Shown piece by piece: positions 11,322 to 22,741 of a DNA stretch of 64,000 nucleotides. Source of the stretch: Gyrodactylus bullatarudis (Eukaryota; Platyhelminthes; Monogenea; Gyrodactylidea; Gyrodactylidae); contig SSNU01000050.1 in assembly GCA_012064415.1 (NCBI GenBank), forward strand, positions 332,993-396,992, read 5' to 3'. Every line of letters begins with the position of its first letter. The stretch's first letter is position 1. The notes beneath the pieces are model-generated. The model made no database searches and was not told the DNA's origin. It saw only the letters and a list, made by a program, of their open reading frames with translations. The position numbers and the translations under genes are program-made.

Positions 11322-12639
11322 AAAGAATTCAAGCATCTTTCTTATTTTGGGTCTACCCTGATCTTGATTCCTATAATGCTCGCATTTGGGTCTCAGGTTT
11401 GAACCCTCTATGGGTTATAAGGTTGGCATTTATGTTAAAAATGTTATTGAATCGAGTTTATACTTTCATTTGATAGAATTAAAAGAAGAGGAAAAAATTC
11501 CTGTTTTAAATTTTATTTCGATTGCATAATTTCAATTGAAGAATTGCGCCAACATATTTCAATGAATTTTACTACGAGAAATGATAAATTTTGAATTATT
11601 GGACACACACTGTATGATCTTTTTGAATAAGATTTTCACGTCAAATTAATATTAAATATATTCTGAATAGACCCTGAAAAAAATCCTGTCAATTTGGAAA
11701 AAACTAACGATTTTAGGGGAAAATGGGAAATGGCATATCAGAACATCAAAATTTTTAAATTGAGTTTTCGAATACGGCAATTACGGAGCATAAAGAATCT
11801 ATTCTAAGCATGAAATAGAAAAGTGTTCGGTTAAAAAACATTTTTCTTTCTCTAATATATACTATAGATGTGAAAAATGTGCCTAAATGTGTCCTGAAAC
11901 CTTCCCTTTCTGCCGAATAAACCAAGAGACAAATTATGATAATAATAAATTTAATTATCTCTCGCTAATTTCCCTGGGATTATTTTCAAAGCAAACATTC
12001 TTTCCAACCAAAGGGAACTGAGAGAGTGCTGTAATATAAAAATAATTAATAATTTGAACAATAAAATTAAAATTTCTTCAATCTGTTTATAGTAAAGTTT
12101 AGGGTTGTGTAAGGATTTTTCACCAAATATCCCTTAATGTTCCTCTTCTCTCAAAGATGAAAAAATAGTATTAAACCCCGTTTATTAAACGGTATTTAAT
12201 TTATAACTACAAGGGCAGTGAATTTGCGATTTTTCATGTTTGTTGTTTGTTTCCTTAAGATAAATTAGCTGGGATTTCAAAACTAGCTACGACTATTTCC
12301 TTTCAATTTCATCTGAAAAAAATCAATTCTCCCCAAGGATCAAACCTCAAGTATCTAAAGTTCCTTGAGAAGATTCTAATGATCCAATGTTTGATTGAGG
12401 CTTGGCTGATAGACCAGTTTTTTTCCACGAAAGGACCTGTATGATTTGGACGAAATTTTCCAAAATTATAAATTTAATAGTAACAAAGTCATGCAAGAAA
12501 TGTGGGTAGCAATAAAATTTGGTAGGCTGGTAGAGTTGGATGTGAAAGTGGGAAATTTCAAAAAAAAATAAAAATCCATAAAATTTACGCCACATAAAGA
12601 CTTTTTTGAGATTTTAAAGTATAAATTTCAAGAATATCA
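11322..12639. other. Non-coding stretch
   Basis: No gene recognised. Around 12460-12595 the minus strand matches the dispersed repeat seen at 15730-15920 (for example 'caaagtcatgcaagaaatgtgg' against its inverse). Otherwise plain AT-rich sequence. Confidence 0.5.
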
Positions 12640-13508
12640 CTAACAGTAGACGATTTTTTCTTAAAGATGAATTCGTTTCATCCTAATATTAAATTTACCA
12701 TGGAAAAAGAGTCTAATGAGAGTTTGAGTTTCTTAGATGTCAAACTAACTAGGAAGGAGGATGGATCAATTCTAAGAAATATCTACAAGAAGAAGACTGA
12801 TAATGGAAAATATTTGCATTATGCCAGTTTCAGTCCTCTATCTCATAAGGTTGGCTTAGTAATTGGTCTAGGAAAGAAAGGATAAGAAGGATTGCTAGTC
12901 CAGAGGAATGGCCAAAAGAAATAGAAGAGTCAAAGTTACGTTTAAATGAAAATGGTTATCCCAACAGATTTGTTGACAAATTCATCAATATGTCTGATGA
13001 TGTAGATGAAAGGGTCGACAGAGATGAAGGAGAAAAGACAACCATCTTCATGAAACTTAATTTTAAAGGTGATGGCTTCAATAATGATGTAAGGAGACGA
13101 CTGGTTAATCTTATCGATCAACATTATGATAATATACAATTGAAAATTGTTTTTAAAACTCAAAGATTAATCAGTTTGATTCATAAGGATTTACTAAAAC
13201 CTGAAGAAAAGACTCTTTTAATTTACAAATTCCAATGTGACTTTGGAGCTTCTTATATAGGACGTACAATTAGGAAATTGTCAACAAGATCAAACGATCA
13301 CCTGAAGAAGGATACAGTGGTGACCAGACACATCAAACAGGAGAACCACCTAGCTTCAATTTCCAATTTCTCAATTTTGTATAAAAATGCGGGTGATGAC
13401 AGCACGGATTTGTGGGTGAAGGAGAAATTCTTCATCAATCACTTTAAGCCAAATCTGTGTGTTCAAAAAAATTACTCTTATAACCTTCAATTACCCTGGT
13501 CTATGTGA
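12640..13508 (+). pseudogene. Penelope-like RT thumb plus GIY-YIG endonuclease, frameshifted
   Basis: The first frame (to 12885) reads FLKMNSFHPNIKFTMEKES, SLSFLDVKLTRKEDGS, then KTDNGKYLHYASFSPLSHK, the conserved end of Penelope-like reverse transcriptases. A frame change near 12870 leads to a second frame (SRIASPEEWPKEIEESKLRL, then 12990-13508), which carries the GIY-YIG domain: LIYKFQCDFGASYIGRTIRK, conserved Arg in STRSNDHL, then ENHLASISNFSILY and a final KEKFFINHFKPNL block. The domain itself is open to the stop at 13508. Because of the frameshift and truncation I call it a pseudogene. Confidence 0.85.
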
Positions 13509-13655
13509 GCTTTTTCACCTTTCTCTTCACTGTTGCTATTTATTGAAGAGTTTTGGTGTTTTTTCAGCTCACATTAATTTCTTATATTTTTCAACTTTCA
13601 AAAATTGTAAATTATTATTTTCAATGAACTCTTAACTTTTATCATTATTTATGTG

Positions 13656-13694
13656 TCACTACTGATGAACCATAAAGAAATGTACATTTAGTGA
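13656..13694 (+). ncRNA. Hammerhead-ribozyme-like motif in Penelope-like element
   Basis: Stem I UCACUA (13656-13661) pairs exactly with UAGUGA (13689-13694). CUGAUGA (13662-13668) is followed by eight bases (ACCAUAAA), then GAA, then stem III AUG/CAU around a two-base loop, then U at the cleavage position (AUU triplet). All core bases of the hammerhead are present. What is odd is stem II: the eight bases between A9 and G12 cannot form a helix. The location, at the 3' end of the element, matches published hammerheads of Penelope-like elements. Confidence 0.6.
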
Positions 13695-14722
13695 ATAAAA
13701 TTACCTATCCTTATATACCTACAAATATCACTATCTAGAATTGGAAGGAAATTTTCTGGGCCATTGGTAAAGGACTGAAAAAAGCTTTTGAATTTTTAAA
13801 TCGATATTAGTAAACCATATTTTTTTAGATCAGAATTTTACGAGGATCATGAATATGCTAATTATTTTTGTCGTAGCGGCTTATTAACAGATTAGCCCCT
13901 TTCTGAGATTTAAATTCCGCGCCTTAAAACTTTTGTCATAATTTCTTTTTTGTGAGAGATGAAATTCCTAGGCAAAGTTAATGTCTTATTAAATCTGAAT
14001 AATATCCCTCAGAAAAATACTGTATTTTCATAAAGAAATTAAAAAAGGTTTTCAATTTTTGAATATTGTTTTTTTCATTTTCAAAAATCAAATTTATTCA
14101 TTTTATTGCTAAGCTAATTTTATACATCCATTATTTTGAATCTTTGATTCTGTTTATACAAGTTGTTTTAATTAATTCTTGCTGTTGTTTCCAATCGCGT
14201 AATATTTAAAAGGTTTACACATGAGCAGTGTTGTCAGACGTAGAATCTCCTAGTGTTGAATCACAATGAAATTACGGGATAAAATTTACTATGAATATAT
14301 TTCAATGAACCAGAGAATGATTTTCCCCAGAATTCGGATTTTTATTCAGCTCATAAGAGCTCCGAGATTGAAATAATCTTTAAGTAATGCTACGCTGTAT
14401 AACCTGCCTTATGATTCATGAGTTATGAAAAATGCTTTGGATCCATCCCGGCTTGATAAAAACCGTTTAAATTGCTCTAAATGATTATTAATGTTGGAGC
14501 CAATGATAAGGCTTTTTTGAAGAATCAATGTAAAACATTAAATTCAGGAATCATCATAATTTGATCAACAGACATCAAATAATAATTTATGATTTGATGG
14601 AATTAATTGACTAAATAAATGCTTTAAAGTTCTTTGATTTATTCTAAAGGTTTCCTTGATGAGAATAAAATTATCAAGTTATATTTTGTGTCCATAATAA
14701 CTAATAAATAAGACTCAGGAGG

Positions 14723-14953
14723 ATGGCTTTTGTAGTAAAATTTTTCCTGAAATTTGTCTCAAATGTTAATAAAGGCTACAATCTCAGGAATGCCTGTTAT
14801 GAGGACAATTTCTTAGCTCCTCACTTTAAACTTTTACAAAAAAAATTCACTCTCCAAGAATGTGACAATCTTAATGATCTTAAATCTATAATTTCTCATA
14901 TAAGATCTAAAATTGACTATTCAAAATCCCTTCTTTACCCCCACCTTCATTAA
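14723..14953 (+). pseudogene. Possible retroelement coding relic
   Basis: A 76-residue open frame with KGYNLRNACYEDNFL and LQECDNLNDLKSIISHI. The YNLRN motif resembles the C-terminal part of some non-LTR reverse transcriptases. There is no catalytic motif and nothing supporting lies around it. Weak call; it may be chance. Confidence 0.2.
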
Positions 14954-15559
14954 TCTTATCTTTTTGATCGAATATTTATTTGAAAATATCATGGAATTTC
15001 AGTATCTGACTTTTCGACTGCTCCTAACTTAAGTAGAGGAAATAGTGAAGTTTGACTATTTATGAGCCAACACTGCTCACTGATTTCCCAATGACGAGGT
15101 CGATCTGTTATTTTAACTATTCAAAAAACTTATTTTGTGATAATTTATTTATAATAATAATTTTCTTTTAAATTTAATAAATGTATAATTTCAAAAAAAA
15201 AAAAACTCAACATCTTTTATATTTTGGGGTGTATAAATAGATAAACTGTAATTTGATTAAATTTATAATTATTCTTATCTTAATTAAAATTATTCGTGGA
15301 TAAACTAAATGTTAATTGAATTTTTCATGATAAAATCAACGGATTAATGTAGCGCTTAACGAATTATAATAGATAGATGAGAATGTTACCGAAATTTAAC
15401 AGCTTAAGTTAAAGGCTAATAAAGTATTGTACAATTTAATAATTTAATTATAATTCTAATAAAATAATTGAATATTGCCATTATTGAAACAGTGATTTTC
15501 GAAATTATTTCTTTTGTTTGAATAATTGTTGCATTTAATTTGTAAACTTCGAATTAAAA

Positions 15560-15925
15560 AAAATTTAGGGACTAATCTGCGAGGAGGCAATTTCAGAGAA
15601 GTTGAATTTTAGATTATTTTCAGCACTTGAAACTATCTCTAAAATATATGGTTTGCTCAATCAAATCAACAATTTTCTCATCGAAGAGGCTCGCCTAGTG
15701 GTCAGGCAAGAGATTGTAGCAGATTTTCTGCTCTTCAAAATGGCCTCCAATTACTACCTACATTTTTTGCATGATTTTGTTACTAATATTGCCCATCGAT
15801 TTGATGAATTCAATCTTTAAGTATTTTCATATTATCCCACCAAATTTTGCTTCAAAATAACTTTCTTATGCTTCTGGAAAAAGATAAACAAAATTGTGGA
15901 AATTTAAAACGTTTTTTCACCTCGA
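15560..15925. repeat. Dispersed repeat family with the 'atgcttctgga' block
   Basis: The block 'atgcttctggaaaaagataa' at 15869 recurs nearly unchanged at 17955 and 49286, in each case near an 'atattatccca' or 'gggataatatt' stretch. The copy at 17935-18240 has both orientations of the latter, so the family is partly palindromic. Non-coding. Confidence 0.6.
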
Positions 15926-16039
15926 TAATTTTGCAGTCACTTTGAAGATGTTTCGTATCAATACCTCTTGGACTGATATACATATTTTTTAAAAGTATTT
16001 TAGATACTTAATTTATTTGTTATAGGTTTTTTTGGTGAT

Positions 16040-16210
16040 GAGGGATGAGTGCTTAAGTCTTTTAGTTACACATCCAAACAGAGGCAGGGCAGGTATAGAC
16101 GTTTTTCGTCCTTATTCAGACTCCTCAGTAATATACCGTAGCCGAGAATCAAACCAGGGTCATGGGTATTGAGAGTCAAACGCTTAGACCTTGGAGTCAT
16201 TAGAGCTTTC
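16040..16210 (-). repeat. tRNA-derived SINE candidate
   Basis: Read on the minus strand, GGTCTAAGCG (16181-16190) resembles a pol III A box and GGTTTGATTCT (16145-16155) a B box, at roughly tRNA spacing. The stretch is richer in G and C than its surroundings. It does not fold into an intact cloverleaf, so it is not a tRNA gene. A tail continues towards 16040. No second copy was recognised in the window. Confidence 0.4.
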
Positions 16211-16992
16211 CGGGATAGGTTGGAATTGCTCCAAGGCTAATACCGAAGCCATGACAACGATCTTTCTTCTACCGGAACTCATAAAAGCTGAACCACCACT
16301 ATGGATATGTATGTACGAATTATTACATTATATTTCAATTAATAATTATCAATTTTTGCTCATTTTATTGCCAAATTTCATATATTTTATTTTCCTCAGC
16401 AATCTTTTTTCCAGCTAGAAAATGTACACATGAATGCCTAACTACCTGTTTTATTGTAATAAAAAAGTATTACAAATTTGTCGTTATTTCTATAAACTAT
16501 TGTGTAAGACATAAATTATTATTCGTGTTATTTATCCTACACACATTAACAGTTTTATTCTGCTTAATTCTATCCTTCAACAATGTATTGTAGAATTTAA
16601 AACAATGAAAGAGATATTATTATCATTCGTTTCAAAAGATTTTTACCCCTCCTGGAAAAAAGAACACAACCACTGCACCTATATATATATATTTACATTG
16701 TTGTTTAGCAAATGTGTCATCCCCCACTACACACTTTATTCGTGCTGTTTCATTTCTGTGGAGCTCTCTGTGTGTCTTTTTGTGTGAGTGAATGAAGGAT
16801 ACCACCCCTAGAAGATTGCATAAAATTAGCAGAGTGTAATTTAAAAATTTCTATTCACACAAATTATCCAACCAAATTTAAATCTAGAATTTAAAATCTA
16901 AAATGGAAACATTTGATGAAAAAGAAAGAATTGATCACTTCAAAAGGGGAATTCTTCAAGTCAATTTACATACAATGAATCGTGTAATAATT

Positions 16993-17890
16993 GTATATGT
17001 TGGAGCTAGAATGGTCTGAACTGTTAGATTCGTCTTAACCCTCTCGGTGCCGATGGACATATTCCAATTTTTTTGATAGGTTTCTAGATTAATTAAAGTT
17101 TAAACTGAAGCCCACAATGTAAACTTGCATTAGTAATATTCTTGGCCAAATAACTTGGTATCTTCATAGCTAAATTTTGGTTTTTATAAAAATTTTGAAA
17201 TAGTCTCGACACTGAAAGGGTTAAGATTGGTCTGAAATATTTAATATTTGCCCTTTTAAATAAACCCTGAATACACAATGTATTCTTAGGAACTACTTTT
17301 AATAAGTAAAAATTTTTTTTATTTTTACACGCACGATCATAATGGCATTTAAAAGTCTGGACGATGCATTAGCCCCTTCAATTTTCCATGCTGGGTAACA
17401 ATCTTGAACGAACCATTTGTCTCATCAATGACCGATGATGGTTTTCTCATCTGATTTGAACCTTTCGATTTCTAGAATCAGTACTAGGATAGAATCTCCG
17501 ATATCGATAGGACTCAAATATTGTCCATTCAACATTTTTGAATTATTAATACAGTATTCATTTATATTAGTTTTATAACGATAACAGGTTTGGTATTGTG
17601 AAAATTTGTACTTATCTGTATTATTGGCTAATAAGATTCATGAATTTAGAGGTTTTCCTAATAGTCAAGAGGGGTTGAGTTAATGACATTTGAATAAAAA
17701 CCTCTATTATGAAATAAATCTATAATTCTAAACATTTATAAATTTTATTATGACTAAGACATGATGTATTCAAGGGGTACAAAAAGGACAGAGAGGAATA
17801 AATAGTAAATATTTCAGACCAATCTAGATAGCTAGTCTTGAGACGAATCTAGCAGTTCAGACCATACTATCTCCAACATATATAAAAAAG
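16993..17890. repeat. Inverted repeat arms around an 0.5-kb centre
   Basis: The left arm (16993-17290) and right arm (17745-17888) are inverted relatives: 'atatgttggag', 'atggtctgaactg', 'agattcgtct' and 'gattggtctgaaatattta' appear in order on opposite strands. The left arm is interrupted by the TTAA-flanked MITE at 17039-17220; the right arm is not, which makes it a paralogous empty site. Confidence 0.7.
17039..17220. mobile_element. piggyBac-type MITE
   Basis: A 182-bp element flanked by TTAA on both sides (17035-17038 and 17221-17224). The ends are CCCTCTCGGTGCCGA and, inverted, CCCTTTCAGTGTCGA, matching at 12 of 15 positions. TTAA duplication and CCC ends are the piggyBac hallmarks. There is no coding capacity. 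Similar ends occur near 33813 (ACCTAAAGGGTTAA) and 61156 (TTAATCCTTTCGATGCC), so related elements are likely elsewhere. Confidence 0.75.
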
Positions 17891-17929
17891 ATCAACTCGA
17901 TAAAAAGTATTTAATCCTCTACAATAAAG

Positions 17930-19046
17930 TAGTCATATTAAAATGCCTTTCTATGCTTCTGGAATAAGATAAACAAAATTGTGAACATTTTCAAATTAAA
18001 AAAAATTTTTTATGTTTTATTTCCATAATTTTATTCTTAATTCACATTATTTACTCCTAAAATGTTGCAAGAATGACTTAAATCCTATTTTAATTGTTTT
18101 GAAATTTCCCTTATTTTTCTAATGAATATTACAATTTTGATCGGTCAAAAAACGTTTTATTTGAAATTTTTCCCAATTTTAAAAATTGTGCGGGATAATA
18201 TTAAATACTTGAAGATTAAATTTCTCATATCGATGGATGATTTAAGTAATTTTGAAAATTTTTATCCAAGTCTACTCTATATTTTACAAATTGGATAACT
18301 TATTTTTTTTAATTTTAGAACTTGAGAACGGCATCAAACATAGAAAGAGAGAGTGAGTATCATTAGGTTGAACTTTACGAAAGTAGTCTCGTCAATTTCA
18401 TTTGAATGTTTGCCAAAATACGAGCGTTAGGTTTCTATAAATCGATACTAGTGTATTCACTTGACAAGAGTAGCGACTATAATAAAAGTACGTAGCAATG
18501 TTTATGCAATACAAACAGAGCGAGTCTTGAAAAAGAATGTATTGTCTCATTACATACATTGAGCATTGTTTGAGTAAATAACATGGTCTAATTACAGCTG
18601 TTACTTTTTATCAACCAAAATTATAAAAATTACTTTTTAACTCTCTTATATGGTTCTCATCAAGGGTTGGAATCTGGAATATTCAAAAGAGTGTTTGAGG
18701 TAAAATTAGATTTATCTTTGGAGATATCCACTAAAAACTAGCAAAAGCTGGTTGATATGTGAGGAATCTTGTGAACACCTAGAGCAATCAGTGAGCACCC
18801 CATCTCAACTTGTAAATACCTAAAATACATCAAATTTATCACATATACATGCATTCTATACCATAAATACAGGATTTCTTTGTTCATAAAATATTTCAAT
18901 TAAATAGTTACTTCTGCCTATTTATAAATTGTAGTAATAATAGAATTAAAATTATGAGTTTTATTTCGAAAAAATTTAATAAATAGTACAATCTGAAATG
19001 GCTTAAATGTTAAATAGACTGTCATTTAAATCCACATTCTCACCAA
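17930..19046. other. Non-coding stretch with repeat copy
   Basis: 17935-18240 is a palindromic copy of the 'atgcttctgga' repeat family. The rest (18241-19046) shows no coding exon or named element. Confidence 0.5.
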
Positions 19047-20279
19047 TCTAAAGCTAGTTGACATGAAGATGAGAATTTACTTTTATTATGAAAGTACTTG
19101 TGTAAATCAACCCTAGAGTACCCAAAAAATAAACTTACTAATATTACCATTGGGGTAATAAATACCCCATCAAATAAAATAAGAATATTTTACTAAATAT
19201 TTAAAATATATTCAACAATTTTTGCATATCATTAATGAATGGTCTTTACAAACATGAGTATCACACTTGGTACATGTTCGGGTCGTTTTCCTATCGTTTG
19301 CTCTTGGACAAAGTGAACATCTCATAGCAGTTGGTTGTACGATTTTCTGGCGCTTCTTTGATGGCTCTATAGGAAATTCGATAGTTGTTTTTGATTGAGA
19401 AATAATCTTCTCGGCAAGATTTCTGAGAAAGAACCTTCTCTGACAGCGAGTGCCCTGGCCATAATTTAGATCTATACCTTTTAGAACAATATAAGCATTA
19501 AGTGCTGAAATGTCAAGAATATTACTGAAAATAACCATGGGCCATCGATTTGTTTTTCTTTGACAACTAAAACTTGCAAGCATTTTATCTGCATTGTCGA
19601 CTCCACCTTTTGTCTTGTTATAATAATGAATTATTTCGGGTTTATTATTGATTGTGTTTCCTTGGTAGTGGAGAGAACTCAGTAAAATTACATTCTTATT
19701 TGCCTTGGGAACGTACGAGGTGAGCATCATGTTTTCATGATAACAGTATTTTATTGAGCCAGGCTTTCTTTTCTTCAGCAGGACTGGTGGAAAGATTTTC
19801 TGAAAAAAATCCATCTGACCAAAATTAGGCTGTTTTTCGAATTTTGAAAATGCCCCTAATTTCCACGCTTACAACTTTTGAGCTCAAATTTTTTATCGAT
19901 TTCAAAGATTTGAACCAGTTAAATGCAGATATTTTTGAGATCAGCATTAGACAAACAATTCAAATTGGGTCATGGAGAAAGAAAGAATTCTACTGTTTTC
20001 AAGAGAAAGTTAAATTTTCCCCATCGTGATAATCGAATTCTTTGTCTCAAATATCTGCGTTTAACTGGTTCGAATCTTTGATATCGATAAAAATTTTGAG
20101 CTCAAGAGTTTAAAAAAATGGAAATTCGGGGCATTTTCAAAATTCGAAAAACTGCCTAACTTTGGTCAGAAATTTTTTTTTTATTTCTACAAAAATAAAA
20201 TTTTTTCTGAGAAAAATATTGAGTTTTTTGTAATAAAGGTAAATTCTCATCTTCATGTTAATTAGGTTTATTATCTGAC
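19047..20279. mobile_element. Composite: fold-back repeat joined to a piggyBac remnant
   Basis: The outer ends are the fold-back family's terminal blocks: TTGACATGAAGATGAGAATT near 19060 and the inverted AATTCTCATCTTCATGTTAA near 20253. From about 19815 to 20190 the sequence is a large imperfect palindrome: 'ctcaaattttttatcgattt' and 'gaaccagttaaa' on the left match inverted 'atcgataaaaattttgagct' and 'tttaactggttcgaat' on the right. Between the left terminal block and the palindrome lies a piggyBac fragment (19111-19814), ending at a degenerate TCAA + CCCTAGAGTACCC terminus. Confidence 0.65.
19212..19814 (-). pseudogene. piggyBac transposase, C-terminal half
   Basis: A 200-residue open frame matching the C-terminal half of PGBD4-like piggyBac transposases. 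KTKGGVDNADKM (about 68-79) holds the third catalytic Asp, QRKTNRWPMVIFSNILDISA follows, and the frame ends in the Cys-rich domain (CSLCPRAN, TCTKCDTHVCKDHS, MICKNC) that contacts the transposon ends. The first two catalytic Asp and the N-terminal half are missing; the frame begins exactly where the fold-back repeat starts, so it is a truncation. The remaining frame has no stop, suggesting a recent loss. The element's 3' terminus is near 19111. Confidence 0.88.
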
Positions 20280-21059
20280 ACAATCTGGGAGCATCTCATA
20301 AACGAAAAGGATCAGTGGACAAATGGCTGAAAATCTTGCTAGCTACAATAATAAATTTTTATGTAAATACTGAAGAATTTCAACTCTTCCAGCAACTCTT
20401 ATCAGTTGCCTATTTGTTTTCTCAAATTAAAATTTGCATTTTTAGCTTAAATGAGTGCCTTTTTGGTTGCCGTACTGATTACTAAAATTTTGTGTTTAAT
20501 AATTATTATAATCAAAAGTTTATTCATCTGTACGAAAATTTAATTAAAATACTAAAGTTTGAATTTATTCGAGTTGAGAATACCCCTGGGTAAATGTTCA
20601 ATCATAAAAAAAACCTCTTTGAAATAAAAAACCTTCCTTCTTAACGGCAATCACGAGAATATTAATTCTAACTGTGACTCGGAAATTTCATATTTCATAC
20701 TACAAGGAAGAAATTTACAACTCTGTTGCTAAAATTTGTGACAATAAAAAAATATTGTATTACCCATGGCAAGAGGTAATATTCAGACGCCAGGGAAAAG
20801 TTTAAATGATAGGAAACCTGTTTATGATACTTGTAACATAAAAAAAACTTTGGTAACAGTAATAACCAAGAGGTTTCATCTCATCCTTTTTTCCATAAAC
20901 ATTCCAAAAGTCAAGTTATCAGATAAAGACTTATTATTGAATGGAATTTTGTGAGAAAAATGTTTAAAGAATAATTTCTAGGATAATTGGGAAATTTTAT
21001 ATCGATAAAAATTAACTGGATTTTTACGCTTTAATTCCCAAAAAATATTTTTAGACGCG
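20280..21059. other. Non-coding stretch
   Basis: AT-rich with no gene or element recognised. A short open frame at 20766 has no family features. Confidence 0.5.
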
Positions 21060-21260
21060 CATTCAATCCATGGTATATCCCGTGATTTGTGAATACGCTG
21101 ATTACGAATCTACAGTTTTTTCGATGCAATTATCAAATTTTTTGCCTTTTTTTTGATCCAATAATTGACCATCATGAAAGCTTTAGAAATTGTGTTCGGG
21201 CGATTACATATTTAAGTTAGGAATTTTTTATCATCTCAAAACTAATATTCTATGTCTTTC
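21060..21260. repeat. Dispersed repeat, relatives at 51890-52070 and 62480-62580
   Basis: 'tttgtgaatacgctgatta', 'catgaaagctttag' and 'ggcgattacatatttaa' recur in order at 51890-52010 with few changes. The last part also matches 62490-62570. Non-coding. Confidence 0.6.
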
Positions 21261-21409
21261 ACCCAACATTCAACTGGAGCCAAATCTTCTTCCTTTATTC
21301 GTATCTCAGATAAAGGACCAGAGACTGAATTAATAACAATAAACTTGACACCTCAGTTCACGCAGTAACCATCCTTAAGAATCGAATCGTACTTCCTACG
21401 ATAATTCGT

Positions 21410-21713
21410 TCATGCGGCAGACCTAAGACTGCTGTTATTCAAACTATGTATTCTGCCACATCTCGACTACGGCGCTTATTTGTTATCTAACTTACCAGCA
21501 GGGACAATTAAAAGAATTGAAACTCTCCAGTATCCGTTCCTCCGATCTTGTTTTGGACCATATTCGTACAGATCAAATCTCCACCCCATTTGGATGAGAA
21601 GTATTGCCTCTTCTGCAGCACTTTACCACAAGATTCCTACTCCTCCTGACCGCTGTCATCATCTACGTTCCTCAACAGGTTTTACAATTCATTTTCATTT
21701 CATCAATTAGCCG
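21410..21713 (+). pseudogene. Non-LTR retrotransposon RT, thumb region
   Basis: In frame from about 21430: LLLFKLCILPHLDYGAYL, then LPAGTIKRIETLQYPFLRSC, the usual pattern after the catalytic core of Jockey/CR1-like reverse transcriptases. The frame stops at 21710. There is no upstream catalytic core, so this is a short relic. It could belong to the same family as the fragment at 10990, since the two cover different parts of the enzyme. Confidence 0.65.
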
Positions 21714-22741
21714 ATGAATGCGATGGAACTTTTACTAAAATTTCACTAATATGCATCTCCATAACTCATGTTTGAAAATCCTAGTTTTATTATAACTTGA
21801 TTAACCTTTCTATACTTCAGTGTCAAATCTATAAGTGAAATAAATGGATGTGTGTGAGGGTACCAAAATGCCTTATACATCTTCGAATAGATCATATCAT
21901 TCTACTATTCCTGAAACTCTCTTGGTTATTAACTGTAATTAGCATTGACATAACGTATAAAGATTTCTCTCATTGTTGTGGTGTTCGAATGTTATATCCT
22001 ATAAGAGAACTCTATGATTTTTTTCTACTCTTCTTGACTGACCATCATCTGGGTACCAGATTCTAGCAGATTACTCTCTTGAGTATTTTCGGAGAAAAAA
22101 ATTTCACCCAAGCCTTCTACACACATGACTGTTTCTTCTTTGAAGATCTGAGTAAAAGACAGAATATTTAGTCGCAAATAAAAATTAGTGTATTGTATAC
22201 AGGTTGTCAAGGTCGTACAATATCGCTAAATTCTAAATTGAATTTGCAAAAATCTCCCACTGATCTGGTTCTTTGCGTGTAAATAAATCTATGAGAGAAA
22301 GAGAGAGGAATCTTGACCATTCAATTTTCACATTTTATGGTAATAATATGATAGTGGTATCTTTTATTTTGCAATTGTTAAAAAATGTAATAGAAAGCTT
22401 TTTTCCAATGTCAATGCAACGTACATATAATACACGTCGTAGGCTTACAATAATAGAATAGATACATTTTATGCGATAAATAGCTATTCATTTGATCCTC
22501 AAGCTATACAAAAAGTAAATAAATTGGTAGGGGAGGAGGAGAAGTGGGGGGGGGGTCTGGAAATTAGAAATAAAAAAATTCTCTCAAAAAGTCCTTTTTC
22601 TTCCTCAGGGAAATGGCGCATCTCTCATTCTATAGAGATTAGGATTAGGTTGTAGGTAATAAGCACATTGACACCCTTATTATTATTAGTATTATTATAG
22701 ACAGATGAATAGATAATTGAAAAAAGGGGGTTTAATAAATC

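Larger units (their letters stand above)
12640..13700 (+). mobile_element. Penelope-like retroelement, 5' truncated
   Basis: Contains the end of the reverse transcriptase, a linker, a GIY-YIG endonuclease domain and a 3' tail carrying a hammerhead-like RNA motif (13656-13694). This is the known layout of endonuclease-positive Penelope-like elements, which also carry hammerhead motifs in their terminal repeats. The 5' part of the reverse transcriptase is missing. The tail sequence after the stop (TGTGAGCTTTTTCACCTTTC) recurs at 39256, and the coding part recurs inverted at 59750-60020, so the family has at least three traces in this window. Confidence 0.85.

Noticed and set aside
16136..16205. 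A tRNA gene on the minus strand
   Set aside because: The acceptor stem and D and anticodon arms do not pair; only the box-like words are present.
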